A DNA stretch of 33,586 bases from Lachnospiraceae bacterium (GTDB lineage Bacteria; Bacillota_A; Clostridia; Lachnospirales; Lachnospiraceae), in the NCBI GenBank assembly GCA_024691045.1, contig JAILOC010000051.1, positions 1-33,586 on the forward strand, given 5' to 3'. The translations under genes and the position numbers were made by a program. A model generated the notes under the pieces. That model did not search any database and was not told where the DNA came from. It was given only the letters and a program-made list of their open reading frames with translations. Positions 9,056 through 18,341 of the stretch are shown one piece after another. Positions within the stretch are counted from its first letter, which is position 1. The number at the start of each line of letters is the position of its first letter.

Positions 9056-10384
9056 TCAGCTGATTCCCAGGCAGGAATCAACAAAGTCGTAACCATTAGA
9101 TTTTATCGTATATACGCGTACTTGTAAAGCGTCCGAGACCTGTGAAACCGTGTAATCATCAAGGAAAACATCGGTTCCGGCCCTGACTACGGACTCCGGC
9201 AGACGAACCTCCGTTCCGAGGTCAAGTCCCTTAAGCTGGGCTATGATATCCTGACCCGTAAGAAGTCCCGAAACGGTGATCCTCTCACCGAAAAAATCGT
9301 TCCTTACGGGGAAGACGTTAAGGCGCAATCCGGGCACTCTCGATTCAAGCTTTTCAGCTGTAGCTTTTATGACCGGATAAGCAAGCATTCCCGTTACAAG
9401 GCTTATGTGTCTGGACCGGTCTGCGGTTTCAAAGCTTTTGTCCATTTCCCTCTTTGCGATCTGTTCATCTGTTTCGTCCATAAAGGAGCGCATCATTCCG
9501 ACACCGTTTTCAATCTGGAGGTATCCGTCGTAACGGTCCGCTTCGGGCAGTTCCATACCTGCGGTCAGATACCATTCGTCGCTTGCATGAACGAAATGAA
9601 TGCCGTATTTTTCAAAGCAGATCTTCTGGAATCTCTCAATGATACCGATGACCTCGATACAGTCTTCTTTTTCAAAGGGCTCCAAAGGATACAGACCGTC
9701 ACGGTACCTGGAAAGACCTACGGGGACCACGGAAAGACTCCTGAACGATGGGATGAATTTTATAAGCTCGGATATTGAATATTCCAGCTCTTTTCCGTCA
9801 TTTATACCCTTGCACAGAACTATCTGGCCATTCATCTCGATCCCGGCGTCCGCAAGTACATTGAGCTTTGAAAGGGACGATCCCGCAAAACGGTTGCCCA
9901 GCATCCTGCATCTGAGCTCCGGATTCATCGTATGTATGGACACATTAACGGGGGAAAGATTGTATCTGACGATCCTGTTTAAGTCCTTCTCGGACAGATT
10001 GGTAAGGGTGATGTAATTACCCTGAAGGAAAGAAAGCCTCGAATCATCGTCCTTGAAATACAGAGTGTCTCTCATTCCGGGAGGCATCTGGTCTATGAAG
10101 CAGAAAATACAATTGTTCGAGCATCTCCTGTAGGTGTCCATAAGTCCGTTTTCGAACACTATACCGAGATCCTCGTTCTCGCCCTTTTCTATGTCGTATT
10201 CCCACTCCTCTCCGTCACGGAGTACGGTAAGGATCAGGTTATCGGACATGGTGAAAAACTGATAATCGAAGATATCCTCTATCTCCTGATCATCTATCCT
10301 GATTACAATATCGCCGGGCAAAATGCCCAGCGAATCAGCGATCGAACCTTTATTTACACTTTTGATGATATGACTTTTACTCAA
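9056..10384 (-). CDS. PDZ / radical SAM / DUF512 protein
   Basis: 442 residues if started at TTG 10384. I prefer this start because CCGAGG lies six bases upstream and the protein then begins SKSHIIKSV like relatives; a TTG at 10408 overlapping prs is possible but has no ribosome binding site. Order: a PDZ-like domain (about 5-75), a CxxxCxxC cluster (CSNNCIFC) of radical SAM type, and the DUF512 C-terminal region. This family is widespread in Clostridia and is often encoded beside der, as here. Its biochemical function is not established, so I assign none beyond probable Fe-S/SAM chemistry. It overlaps nothing and ends 32 bases before der. Confidence 0.88.
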   Translation of the reverse strand: MSKSHIIKSVNKGSIADSLGILPGDIVIRIDDQEIEDIFDYQFFTMSDNLILTVLRDGEEWEYDIEKGENEDLGIVFENGLMDTYRRCSNNCIFCFIDQMPPGMRDTLYFKDDDSRLSFLQGNYITLTNLSEKDLNRIVRYNLSPVNVSIHTMNPELRCRMLGNRFAGSSLSKLNVLADAGIEMNGQIVLCKGINDGKELEYSISELIKFIPSFRSLSVVPVGLSRYRDGLYPLEPFEKEDCIEVIGIIERFQKICFEKYGIHFVHASDEWYLTAGMELPEADRYDGYLQIENGVGMMRSFMDETDEQIAKREMDKSFETADRSRHISLVTGMLAYPVIKATAEKLESRVPGLRLNVFPVRNDFFGERITVSGLLTGQDIIAQLKGLDLGTEVRLPESVVRAGTDVFLDDYTVSQVSDALQVRVYTIKSNGYDFVDSCLGIS

Positions 10385-10397
10385 ATGGAGCCTCGGA

Positions 10398-11588
10398 TCA
10401 GATCTCAATATTCATACGTGCATTGTAGTTTTCGAGAACCTCATGCATCTTCTGTGTATTATCCATTACATTGGACATGGATGAATCATGGTTCATGAAA
10501 TCGATTATGGAAGCAATGAACTTGCACATATCGGCTTCGATGAAATAGGGTCTGTCATAGATCTCGGGAGGCAGATAGGTGAGATTCGTGGTAATGACCC
10601 TGTCGAAATAGCCCTTCTCATATGCCCTGTCAAAATTCTCGAGACCTTCCGTGAACAGACCGAAGGTTGTACAAATGAATACACGCCTTGCATTCATCTC
10701 CTTGAGCTGCCTTGCGGTATCAACCATGGAACCGCCGGAAGAGATCATATCATCGATGATAACGACGTCCTTCCTGTCGATATTGTCACCGAGAAATTCA
10801 TGTGCAACAATAGGGTTCTTGCCGTTTACGATCTTGGAATAATCACGTCTCTTGTAGAATGTACCGGTATTGAGCCCTAAAACATTCGCAAAATAAATGG
10901 CTCTTTCGAGAGCGCCTTCATCGGGTGCTATGACTACCATATGATCCTCATCAACGAGAAGATCGTCCTCATTGGTAAGGAGCGCCTTGATGAACTGATA
11001 AGGGGGCATGAAATTATCGAAACCGATAAGAGGTATCGAATTCTGAACCCTGGGATCGTGGGCATCAAAGGTAATGAAATTGGACATGCCCATATCGCTG
11101 AGTTCCTTGAGCATATAAGCACAGTCCATTGATTCACGTCCGTGTCTTCTGTGCTGTCTGCCTTCATAGAGGAAGGGCATTATGACATTTATACGGTATG
11201 CCTTTCCGTCGATCGCAGCGATGATCCTCTTAAGATCCTGATATATGTCATCGGGTGACATATGATTCTCGAATCCGTTCATCCTGTATGTGAGCGAATG
11301 GTTGGTCACATCAACAAGGATGAACAGGTCCTTGCCTCTGGTAGACTTCTGGATATGGCATTTACCCTCTCCGCTTCCGAATCTGGGTATTGAGAATGGC
11401 ACCCTGTAGTCATCCATCTGATAACCCTGGAATGCGGGATCGTTCTTGACCAGGTCATTATGGATATCCTTACGGAATGATGCGAGATACGAATTGATAC
11501 GGTCTCCCTTCATTCCGAATGACGGATGCACGAGCAATCCGAGCTGACCGACGGGCATAGAGTTTTCAAGTTCCAATACGTTAGGCAT
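10398..11588 (-). CDS. prs: Ribose-phosphate pyrophosphokinase, long form
   Basis: Transfers pyrophosphate from ATP to ribose 5-phosphate to give PRPP for nucleotide, His and Trp synthesis. The PRPP-binding loop is DVVIIDDMISSGGSM (274-288), the ATP/pyrophosphate region is LYEGRQHRRHGRES (140-153), FDAHDPRVQ (174-182) matches the DxH segment, and KRRDYSK (246-252) is the catalytic flexible loop. At 396 residues it is about 80 longer than the common 315-residue enzyme. The extra sequence is mostly N-terminal (roughly residues 1-80) and C-terminal (from about 350), so this is a divergent form whose feedback regulation may differ. ATG 11588 has AGGAAGA upstream. An extended -10 promoter precedes it, so it probably leads the prs-DUF512-der-plsY-gpsA operon. 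Confidence 0.93.
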   Translation of the reverse strand: MPNVLELENSMPVGQLGLLVHPSFGMKGDRINSYLASFRKDIHNDLVKNDPAFQGYQMDDYRVPFSIPRFGSGEGKCHIQKSTRGKDLFILVDVTNHSLTYRMNGFENHMSPDDIYQDLKRIIAAIDGKAYRINVIMPFLYEGRQHRRHGRESMDCAYMLKELSDMGMSNFITFDAHDPRVQNSIPLIGFDNFMPPYQFIKALLTNEDDLLVDEDHMVVIAPDEGALERAIYFANVLGLNTGTFYKRRDYSKIVNGKNPIVAHEFLGDNIDRKDVVIIDDMISSGGSMVDTARQLKEMNARRVFICTTFGLFTEGLENFDRAYEKGYFDRVITTNLTYLPPEIYDRPYFIEADMCKFIASIIDFMNHDSSMSNVMDNTQKMHEVLENYNARMNIEI

Positions 11589-11624
11589 ATCTGTCTTCCT
11601 GTCTGAATAAAATTTCCAATAATG

Positions 11625-11633
11625 ATTATATCA
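11625..11633 (-). promoter_or_regulatory. Extended -10 promoter for prs
   Basis: Read on the minus strand this is TGATATAAT, a perfect TATAAT with the TGn extension. No good -35 lies 16-18 bases upstream, as expected for extended -10 promoters. A transcript from here would start near 11618 and reach the prs ATG after about 30 bases. It sits directly after the hairpin that overlaps the histidine kinase stop codon. Confidence 0.55.
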
Positions 11634-11635
11634 CA

Positions 11636-11655
11636 AATAAGGGACGGCCCTTATT
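11636..11655 (-). terminator. Hairpin overlapping the histidine kinase stop codon
   Basis: Minus-strand AATAAGGG, loop CCGT, CCCTTATT: an 8-bp perfect stem whose 5' arm contains the TAA stop of the upstream kinase gene. Only a short U-rich stretch (TGTGAT) follows, so termination may be weak. The prs promoter begins two bases downstream, which supports an operon boundary here. Confidence 0.45.
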
Positions 11656-14341
11656 CCTCATCACTTCGGTTAACACTTTTGTCATTAAGGTCAGAGCTGA
11701 ATTCCGGCATGGAAAAGCTTGTAACGAACATATCTCCGTCAACTATTACCTTGAAGGTTCCGCCCTGGGCTTCGGTGAGGCTCTTTGCTATGAACAGTCC
11801 GAGTCCGCTTCCTTCTCCGGTTCTGCTCTCATCGCCTCTTATGAATCTCTCTGTAAGCTCATCTCCCTGGAATCTGGGTCTTACCGCGGAAACGTTCTTG
11901 ATCTTGATATATGTAATGCCTTCGGAAGCGGTGTAATCGACATAAATCCTTGTACCGCTCATGGCGTACTTACAGATATTTTCGAAGATATTATCAAATA
12001 TCCTCCAGGTGCATCCGGGGTCGGTGTAAATAAATGCCCTTGGAAACTCATTGGTCACAAGCTCGAGCCCGGAATTTTTGAATCTTCCCTCGTACTCTCC
12101 AAGAGCCTGATTCAACAGTTCGGTCAGATCGGTCTTTTCCCTGTTCAGCTCAACCTGGCCCGATGAAAGCTTTGATGCTTCGAGAAGATCCTCAAGCAGT
12201 TTTTTCAGCTTAATGGATTTCTCACCTATTATGGAGAGGTATTCTTTCTTCTTCTCCTCGGTAAGATTATCTCTTTTCAGAAGATCGGAATAATTGATGA
12301 TGGAAGTGAGCGGAGTCTTAAGGTCGTGTGATACATTGGTGATAAGCTCGGACCTGAGCTGTTCTTCCATAAGCGACGATTCAACTGCCGTCTTAATGCC
12401 GTCACCGATATTGTTAATACTCTCAGCAAGATTTTTGTTCTCATATCGGAGGTTTGATACATCGATCTTGTAGTCGACTTCACCCGCACGGATCTTTGCT
12501 ATGCCGTCAAGCAGTTCTCTTTTTTCCGCTGTGACGAGAAAAAGAGTAATGCCGACGAAGATATCGACAAGAATGAGCACCGAGAATACTATCGCAACAA
12601 TCGCAGCATTGCCGATGTTCAGGATTCCGTAGATCGAGCCTCCCACATTGACGATAAGAAATGCGAGGTAAGGAATGAGTATGAACCAGGACGATGCGGA
12701 TCCGCCGGAATAAACCAGAGCAAACCAGTCAAAGAACATCTTGATCCTCTTGAGGAAGGAATACTCATAGAGAACCCCTGCCCTTATCCTTCGCACCAGC
12801 GAGAACAGGATGAAAGCACCGGTCAGCGAAAGCAGGAATCCGAACAGTCCGAATACAAGATACGAGGAAATACCGGCATTCTTGAAGGGACCTCCGTTTT
12901 CAAAGGTGATCCTGCAATAATTGACATTGATAAGCTGCTTAAGATAATCGTAGTAAAATCTGGCAGCAAAAAATGCCGCAACCGAAATGATGATCATCAC
13001 TTCGATCCATATCCTGTCCTGCGGGAAAACTCTGAACTCTTCTCCTTCATCCGTATACTCAACACCCGTGATAAAGAGCAGATATACAAAAAATGCCAGA
13101 TAAATGAAGGAAAGCACAGCAATAACAATGATAAACAGACCGGATATCTGTTTTACGGAATCATATCTGAAAAGCAGATCGTAATATATATCGTTAGCCC
13201 TGGATGAAGTGTCGTCAATATACATCCAGACATGGGTATCGTTAGGATAAACATCGGGATAGATCCTGATCACATCGGTTATGACCGTCTCCGGGATATC
13301 CGAAAGAGTCGAATATTCCAGATCATCATAATAACAGACCAGATAATGAAGATGACTCGAATAGATATCGGAAAGCGATGTGTCGTCATATCTTACGGAA
13401 TCGGGATAATTGGTAAATACCCTGGTCGTTCCGTCGTCCTCAGTGGTCCTTATCGTATAAACGAGATTGGACTCAGCATTTTCGTAGAGCTTTTCGCCTT
13501 CCCTGTAAACATCATATGCTGCGGCAAAAAGCGATGATGTGACCTTGAGCTCATCGATTGCGGTAAAGTATCCGTCCCAGTTACGTATCGATTCCTTGTA
13601 GCTTAAGAATGAAGTAAAACCCTCATCATCGACCAAGGGCTCCTTGAAGGTAACATATATCCTTCCGTCGTCCCAGCTTGACAGGGAAACAAGCTCGGGA
13701 TACTCCCTGGCACAGTACTGTGCCACAAGATTAACGAGATCCGAGGGAGAAGTGTTTCTGATCGCCCTTACGACGTTCTCATCTGATGCTTCGTTTATCT
13801 CTTCGGAGGTATTATCGGTATACTTAGGCGTCTTGTATCTGTTGACAGTCTCGAATCCGATGAAATAGAGATTTCCGTATGGGTCAAGAGCGAAGTTCTC
13901 AGCATAAAGAGGGTCTCCGAAATAATAGACGAAATCCTCAACGGTGAGACTTCTTTCACTGTATTCAATGCCTCTTCTTCCGAGATTGATCAGATCGGAA
14001 AGATAAAGCTTGATATTTACTTTATATGTTCCGTGATAATACTGGGAAACATCGACAAGCCTGTTATCCTTGATGCCATTCTGGGCACTGAGGATCTCTT
14101 TGGCCGCCGTGTACTTCATGATATCCGAAGCCTGATGGGCAAATATATCGGTTATGATACCCTCGATCTCCTCGGTCTCAGCGGCAGGAAAGGGATTGAG
14201 AGCGTATCTGGAATCTTCGCCCAGATAACTTACGGAAATATAACTGCAGAAAAAAATGTCAGCCAGAAAGAGTACCGAAATAAATGCACATAAGTGCATT
14301 GCGATATGGATCATTAACTTTTTGGCTCTGCTTTTTTTCAT
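11651..14341 (-). CDS. Sensor histidine kinase, large multi-pass membrane protein
   Basis: 896 residues. One membrane helix at 12-35, a large extracytoplasmic region (about 40-398), then about five more helices between 400 and 603, and a HAMP-like linker. The cytoplasmic kinase core has the H-box TNVSHDLKTPL (H672), an N-box DNIFENICKYA (N784, N788) and the lid GEGSGLGLFIAKS (842-854). The G1 box is IKNVSA in place of DxGxG, a variation I associate with a clostridial kinase subgroup, so I take it as active. It overlaps the stop of its OmpR-type partner by 4 bases (ATGA). The extracellular part has no domain I can name, so the stimulus is unknown. The extra helices between sensor and kinase core are unusual for this class. 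Confidence 0.92.
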   Translation of the reverse strand: MKKSRAKKLMIHIAMHLCAFISVLFLADIFFCSYISVSYLGEDSRYALNPFPAAETEEIEGIITDIFAHQASDIMKYTAAKEILSAQNGIKDNRLVDVSQYYHGTYKVNIKLYLSDLINLGRRGIEYSERSLTVEDFVYYFGDPLYAENFALDPYGNLYFIGFETVNRYKTPKYTDNTSEEINEASDENVVRAIRNTSPSDLVNLVAQYCAREYPELVSLSSWDDGRIYVTFKEPLVDDEGFTSFLSYKESIRNWDGYFTAIDELKVTSSLFAAAYDVYREGEKLYENAESNLVYTIRTTEDDGTTRVFTNYPDSVRYDDTSLSDIYSSHLHYLVCYYDDLEYSTLSDIPETVITDVIRIYPDVYPNDTHVWMYIDDTSSRANDIYYDLLFRYDSVKQISGLFIIVIAVLSFIYLAFFVYLLFITGVEYTDEGEEFRVFPQDRIWIEVMIIISVAAFFAARFYYDYLKQLINVNYCRITFENGGPFKNAGISSYLVFGLFGFLLSLTGAFILFSLVRRIRAGVLYEYSFLKRIKMFFDWFALVYSGGSASSWFILIPYLAFLIVNVGGSIYGILNIGNAAIVAIVFSVLILVDIFVGITLFLVTAEKRELLDGIAKIRAGEVDYKIDVSNLRYENKNLAESINNIGDGIKTAVESSLMEEQLRSELITNVSHDLKTPLTSIINYSDLLKRDNLTEEKKKEYLSIIGEKSIKLKKLLEDLLEASKLSSGQVELNREKTDLTELLNQALGEYEGRFKNSGLELVTNEFPRAFIYTDPGCTWRIFDNIFENICKYAMSGTRIYVDYTASEGITYIKIKNVSAVRPRFQGDELTERFIRGDESRTGEGSGLGLFIAKSLTEAQGGTFKVIVDGDMFVTSFSMPEFSSDLNDKSVNRSDEE

Positions 14342-15030
14342 AGATCTTCTATCTTATATCCTACTCCCCATACGACCTTGAGGAACTGGGGCTGTCCGGG
14401 ATCGATCTCGATCTTTTCCCTGATATGTCTGATGTGAACAGCAACGGTATTATCGGTCGCAATGGGCGCTTCGTTCCAGATCGACTCATATATCTTGTCG
14501 GTTGAAAATACGGTTCCCTTGTTCTTCAGAAGAAGCAGAAGGATATTGTATTCGATGGGAGTGAGCTTGACCGGCTGCGAATCAACTGTAACACTCTTGG
14601 TCTCGTCGTTGATGCTCAGTCCACCGCAATTATAGATATGGGTATTTCCTTCGTTAATACTTCCCAAAAGCGTGTATCTCCTCAGATTGGATCTGACCCT
14701 TGCGGTAAGCTCGGCAGGCGAGAAGGGCTTGGTAATATAGTCGTCTGCTCCTGCGTTAAGTCCGGTGACCTTATCGTTTTCCTCCGATTTTGCGGAAAGG
14801 AAAATAATGGGAAGCGTGCTCGATTCCCTGATCTTCTCCGCAACTTCAATGCCGTTCATCACAGGCATCATGATATCGAGTATAACAAGCTGTATGTCCT
14901 CTTTTTCGAGGATCTCAAGTGCATCCGCGCCGTTATAAGCCTTATAAATGAAATGGCCGTCATCCTTCAGATATACTTCGATAGCCTCAACGATATCTTT
15001 GTCATCATCACAAACAAGTATATTTGCCAT
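14338..15030 (-). CDS. OmpR/PhoB-family response regulator
   Basis: 230 residues from ATG 15030. A GTG six bases upstream is possible, but GGGGTG is better placed for the ATG, and MANILVCDDD is the normal start. Receiver domain: acidic pocket CDDD (7-10), phosphoacceptor D52 in LDIMMP, S79 in LSAKSEE and K101 in ITKPF. The C-terminal winged helix (about 130-228) has LTPIEYNILLLLLKN, the recognition helix region TDNTVAVHIRHIREKI, and VWGVGYKIE. It presumably binds DNA as a dimer when phosphorylated by the kinase encoded immediately downstream with a 4-base overlap. Its targets cannot be read from this window. Confidence 0.95.
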   Translation of the reverse strand: MANILVCDDDKDIVEAIEVYLKDDGHFIYKAYNGADALEILEKEDIQLVILDIMMPVMNGIEVAEKIRESSTLPIIFLSAKSEENDKVTGLNAGADDYITKPFSPAELTARVRSNLRRYTLLGSINEGNTHIYNCGGLSINDETKSVTVDSQPVKLTPIEYNILLLLLKNKGTVFSTDKIYESIWNEAPIATDNTVAVHIRHIREKIEIDPGQPQFLKVVWGVGYKIEDL

Positions 15031-15032
15031 AG

Positions 15033-15392
15033 TCACCCCACGTATTCAAATGCGTTTTCTATATGATTTATTTCACCACCGATTATACCGATACAGTCAT
15101 ATCTGACCTGACGGTTCATGAATTCACGGTGAGAGTTCAGATAATATGCGGAGGCCCTGCTGATCTTTCTCTGCTTTTCCGGTGTAACAGCCTCCAGCGG
15201 ATAACCGTTTTTTGCATTCTTCCTGTATTTTACTTCCGTAAACACAAGCTTTCCGTCCGGCGATACCGAAATGATATCGATCTCACCGAATTTATTAAGT
15301 TCGTTTCTCGCGATTATCCTGTAACCCTTCTTCCTGAGATATTCAATTGCAATGGTCTCATGAAAAGATCCTTTTTTTCGGTTATCTGTCAC
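15033..15392 (-). CDS. YraN/UPF0102 family nuclease-like protein
   Basis: 119 residues. Shows the restriction-endonuclease-fold signature of the family: an early Glu in HETIAIEYLRKKGY, GEIDII (36-41), and FTEVKYRKN (51-59), giving the E, D and ExK residues expected of a PD-(D/E)xK nuclease site. The physiological role is not firmly known; homologues often sit next to rnhB, as here, suggesting a role in nucleic acid processing. The start overlaps the stop of the FlhB-like gene by 4 bases and the stop overlaps the GTG alternative start of the response regulator, so translation of this operon is tightly coupled. Confidence 0.93.
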   Translation of the reverse strand: MTDNRKKGSFHETIAIEYLRKKGYRIIARNELNKFGEIDIISVSPDGKLVFTEVKYRKNAKNGYPLEAVTPEKQRKISRASAYYLNSHREFMNRQVRYDCIGIIGGEINHIENAFEYVG

Positions 15393-15670
15393 TTCAGCTT
15401 ACTCTTGATCTTATCCATCGAATCCACAAAGATAAGAATTTCCGCAACAACCTCATAAAGCTCCGGCGGGATCAGATCACCGATCTCAAGTTTTGAAAGT
15501 GTGTTCGCAAGCTTGTCGTCTTCATGGATCGGAACATCGCTTTCCTTAGCCTTTTCGATAATCCTGTCGGCCAGCGCCCCTATTCCGGAAGCTATGACCC
15601 TGGGCGCCTCATCGCTCGGATCGTATTCGAGGGCGACCGCTGTTTTGATCTTCTTTTTCTCTTCAGCCAT
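15389..15670 (-). CDS. Stand-alone FlhB C-terminal domain protein (YlqH type)
   Basis: 93 residues with no membrane helix. It corresponds to the cytoplasmic part of the flagellar export switch FlhB that lies after the autocleavage site. The protein begins just past where NPTH would be, with TAVALEYDP (10-18) matching the VALxY strand, and continues with ASGIGALADRIIEKAKE and the Pro-containing IPPELYEVVAEIL. Full FlhB is about 350-400 residues. In Bacillus the equivalent ylqH also follows ylqG and rnhB. The role of such stand-alone domains is unproven; one option is an accessory to type III export. It overlaps ylqG by one base and yraN by four. Confidence 0.85.
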   Translation of the reverse strand: MAEEKKKIKTAVALEYDPSDEAPRVIASGIGALADRIIEKAKESDVPIHEDDKLANTLSKLEIGDLIPPELYEVVAEILIFVDSMDKIKSKLK

Positions 15671-17589
15671 TATGCCCTCACATCAAAAGATCTTGTTCCC
15701 GCGGTAAATGATCCGCCGGCAGAGCCTGCACGCAGCAGAAGGAGGTTAACTCCACCGTCTGCAAGGGCATCCTCTTCCGGAGTCTTCTCTTCACCCTTAA
15801 GCGACATTTTGCAGGAAAGATCATATCCGCGTTTATTAAGTCTTTCGTTGAGTATGTGAATATTCTCCTCAAGGAAAGACAGTATCTCATCATCGGCAAC
15901 AGTAAAGTTGGTCTGTACCTTGCCTCCGGCTCTCAGATCCATTGCGACATATACATCGACGGGACCCAGATGATCCATATCAAGATGCATGAATGCGGTT
16001 ACGGACGAATCATCGGATGTCATGTTCTTCCTGTTTGAATAGACATAGAGGTCGCCGTGCGCATTGTCCCCTCCCGAAAGCTTGAGCGGAAGCTGTATAT
16101 ATGCATACATCTGGTTTAACTGGCTGAGGAAGTCCAGATTGGAACTCATATTGTTTGCGGCCTGGAAAGCCGGAGTGTTCTGTGCACCGACACTTGCAAG
16201 CCCTTCTTTCAGGATGGAGATCTGATCGCCCAGTCTCTTATAAAGCGATTCGACTTTATCCTTATCCGCAACCTCCGAAGGTGAAATGCTCCACTGATCC
16301 TTCAGCACATCGAAAAGAAGATTTCTCAGAGCCTTAGAGGATACAAGGCTTTTAAGTCCGTCAGCACCTCCCTCGGAAAGTGCCTTAGCCTGATATGCGG
16401 AGATATCCTTAAGGAAGCCCTGAAGGCCTGCGGGCTTATAATCGTAATTTCCGGTTATCTGTTTGAACGCTTCCACAGCCTTACCGAAATCTTCGGTAAT
16501 ACTATTACCGCTTTGAGGGGCGTTATCTGTAATCTCTGATTTTCCCGCAGACAGATTCTGTACAGCGGAAGAAGCCCCTTCAGGCCGACCGGATTGAAGC
16601 ATCTTAAGAAGTTCAAGCGCCTTCGAAGCGGGATCACCGGTCTCGTTACCCGTTTTATCAGAAACTGAAGCAGATGCCGCATCGCTCATATTATCGGCAT
16701 TTTGGGCAGCGGAGCCTTTAGCCCCGTTTTCGCCGTTTACGACACCGTTTTTGCCGTTAATGCTGCCGTTTACAGCGCCGGGCTCTTCGTTTACGCTGCC
16801 GCTTACGGTTCCGGCCTCTGCGTTTTCTCCGCCGCTCATCTCAGAATTCTGACTGCCTTCAGCTGATTCCTGAAGAGCTCTTTCTCCGCTTAGCGGATCA
16901 CCCGTCTCCTGCATATAAGAGGTAACGGATTCGATAAGGGAAGCCATGACCCTTGAAGCACCTGCAGTATCACCGCCGGATACAAGATCAAGAAGAGCCT
17001 GATCAGTCTTTTCCGCAAGTGTCTGCATTCCACGGTCGATCTGGTACGAGAGGTTCTTATAGCTTTCTATATTGGCTAGGTTGGATTCGCTTATCTGAAG
17101 TCCCAGCCTTGCAAGATCAACCGCATCAGAGATATTCGCACCGGGATTATTGAGTAAATTCTCGTACATTCCCGCAAGTGAAGACCTGTCTATGGGAAGT
17201 CCGGCCTTCATCATCGCTGTTGTCATCTCAACCGATGTATCGTTAACAGGAAGTGAGGCCTGTCCGAGAGCCTTGAGCACACTGATGTCGGCGGAAGTAT
17301 TGGTAAGAAGCGGCGATATCCTGACAGAGCTTCCGGAATTTCTGATCTCAAAGGAAACCGTCTGACCTTCCGCGATGTTCATATCGGACGAAAGCTTTGC
17401 ATTAACAAGGTTTCCGTTCGAAAGCCTTAATGTTACATTTTCCCCCGATGTGCTGACAACCTTTGCGGAGAATGTGTCTCCGTTCTTCATTTTGGCCAGA
17501 GTGGCAGCACCTTCCCCCGAAACATCGGAGGCAGGCTTTTGAGTGACATTCTTAATCGGATTTAAAAAGATATCACTAATTCCGCTCAT
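15670..17589 (-). CDS. FliK-like hook-length control homologue (YlqG type)
   Basis: 639 residues, hydrophilic, no signal peptide or membrane helix. An ordered N-terminal part (1-200) is followed by a low-complexity region rich in Asn, Gly, Ser, Ala and Glu (about 240-320) that includes degenerate VNG repeats, then a helical region and a C-terminal domain (about 495-600) with the strand pattern LPLKLSGG, GDLYVYS, LDMDHLGPVDVYV typical of the FliK C-domain. FliK sets hook length and contacts the FlhB C-domain. A stand-alone FlhB C-domain is encoded next with a one-base overlap, so the two probably interact. No other flagellar genes are in the window. It overlaps the rnhB stop by 4 bases. Confidence 0.75.
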   Translation of the reverse strand: MSGISDIFLNPIKNVTQKPASDVSGEGAATLAKMKNGDTFSAKVVSTSGENVTLRLSNGNLVNAKLSSDMNIAEGQTVSFEIRNSGSSVRISPLLTNTSADISVLKALGQASLPVNDTSVEMTTAMMKAGLPIDRSSLAGMYENLLNNPGANISDAVDLARLGLQISESNLANIESYKNLSYQIDRGMQTLAEKTDQALLDLVSGGDTAGASRVMASLIESVTSYMQETGDPLSGERALQESAEGSQNSEMSGGENAEAGTVSGSVNEEPGAVNGSINGKNGVVNGENGAKGSAAQNADNMSDAASASVSDKTGNETGDPASKALELLKMLQSGRPEGASSAVQNLSAGKSEITDNAPQSGNSITEDFGKAVEAFKQITGNYDYKPAGLQGFLKDISAYQAKALSEGGADGLKSLVSSKALRNLLFDVLKDQWSISPSEVADKDKVESLYKRLGDQISILKEGLASVGAQNTPAFQAANNMSSNLDFLSQLNQMYAYIQLPLKLSGGDNAHGDLYVYSNRKNMTSDDSSVTAFMHLDMDHLGPVDVYVAMDLRAGGKVQTNFTVADDEILSFLEENIHILNERLNKRGYDLSCKMSLKGEEKTPEEDALADGGVNLLLLRAGSAGGSFTAGTRSFDVRA

Positions 17590-18341
17590 ACATAATCATG
17601 AATAAAGCTTCTTCTGTGTATGGGAGTGGGGCCGTATTTCTTAAGCGCAGCGATATGCTCCGCAGTCCCGTAACCGGCATTCTTGGCAAATCCGTACTCG
17701 GGATAAATACTGTCATATTGGGTCATAAGGCGGTCCCTCGTAACCTTAGCGAATATACTGGCGGCTCCTATGGAAATGCTCTTAGCATCACCTTTAATGA
17801 TCGGAACCTGTTTGATATCGACGCCGGGTATGGTAACCGCATCGTTAAGGAGAAGGTCGGGCCCGGGATCAAGCTTCGATATTGCGATCCTCATCGCTTC
17901 GTATGTGGCCTGAAGGATATTGATCTCATCAATTCTGGAAGGTTCCACAATGCCGACGGCAGCGGCTACAGCTTTTTCCCTGATCTCCTCATAAAGCTTC
18001 TCTCTTACTTTTTCGGAGAGTTTCTTCGAATCGTTTATATACAGGATGTCACAATCCCTGGGAAGGATCACCGCCCCCGCAACAACGGGGCCTGCGAAGG
18101 GACCTCTTCCCACCTCATCTATCCCGCAGATGTACATATGATCGGAATACTGTCTTTCATATGCTCCCAGTTCATAGATCCTCTGCTTTTCCGCAAGATA
18201 TTTATCGTATCTTTTCCGGGCGGCATCAAGAAGCTTTACAACACCGGCTCTTTCGTCCCCGGCATAAAGGCTCATTACAAGCGGAAGCGATCCGTCGTCA
18301 GTTTCCGCCAGTTTATTTTTGATATCGGAAATGCTTTCCAT
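17586..18341 (-). CDS. rnhB: Ribonuclease HII
   Basis: 251 residues. Cuts RNA of RNA-DNA hybrids, including single misincorporated ribonucleotides. The signature GIDEVGRGPFAGP (73-85) supplies catalytic D75 and E76; NDSKKLSEKVRE and the later LLNDAV Asp and AKVTRD segments complete the type 2 RNase H site. The N-terminal 70 residues are a helical extension of the kind found in Firmicute RNase HII, longer than the E. coli enzyme of about 198 residues. The start overlaps the lepB stop by one base (TGATG), and the end overlaps ylqG by four. Confidence 0.97.
   Translation of the reverse strand: MESISDIKNKLAETDDGSLPLVMSLYAGDERAGVVKLLDAARKRYDKYLAEKQRIYELGAYERQYSDHMYICGIDEVGRGPFAGPVVAGAVILPRDCDILYINDSKKLSEKVREKLYEEIREKAVAAAVGIVEPSRIDEINILQATYEAMRIAISKLDPGPDLLLNDAVTIPGVDIKQVPIIKGDAKSISIGAASIFAKVTRDRLMTQYDSIYPEYGFAKNAGYGTAEHIAALKKYGPTPIHRRSFIHDYV

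Noticed and set aside
16721..16815. CRISPR or satellite array suggested by repeated ccgttta cores
   Set aside because: Repeats are short, irregular, in frame, and encode a low-complexity protein linker.
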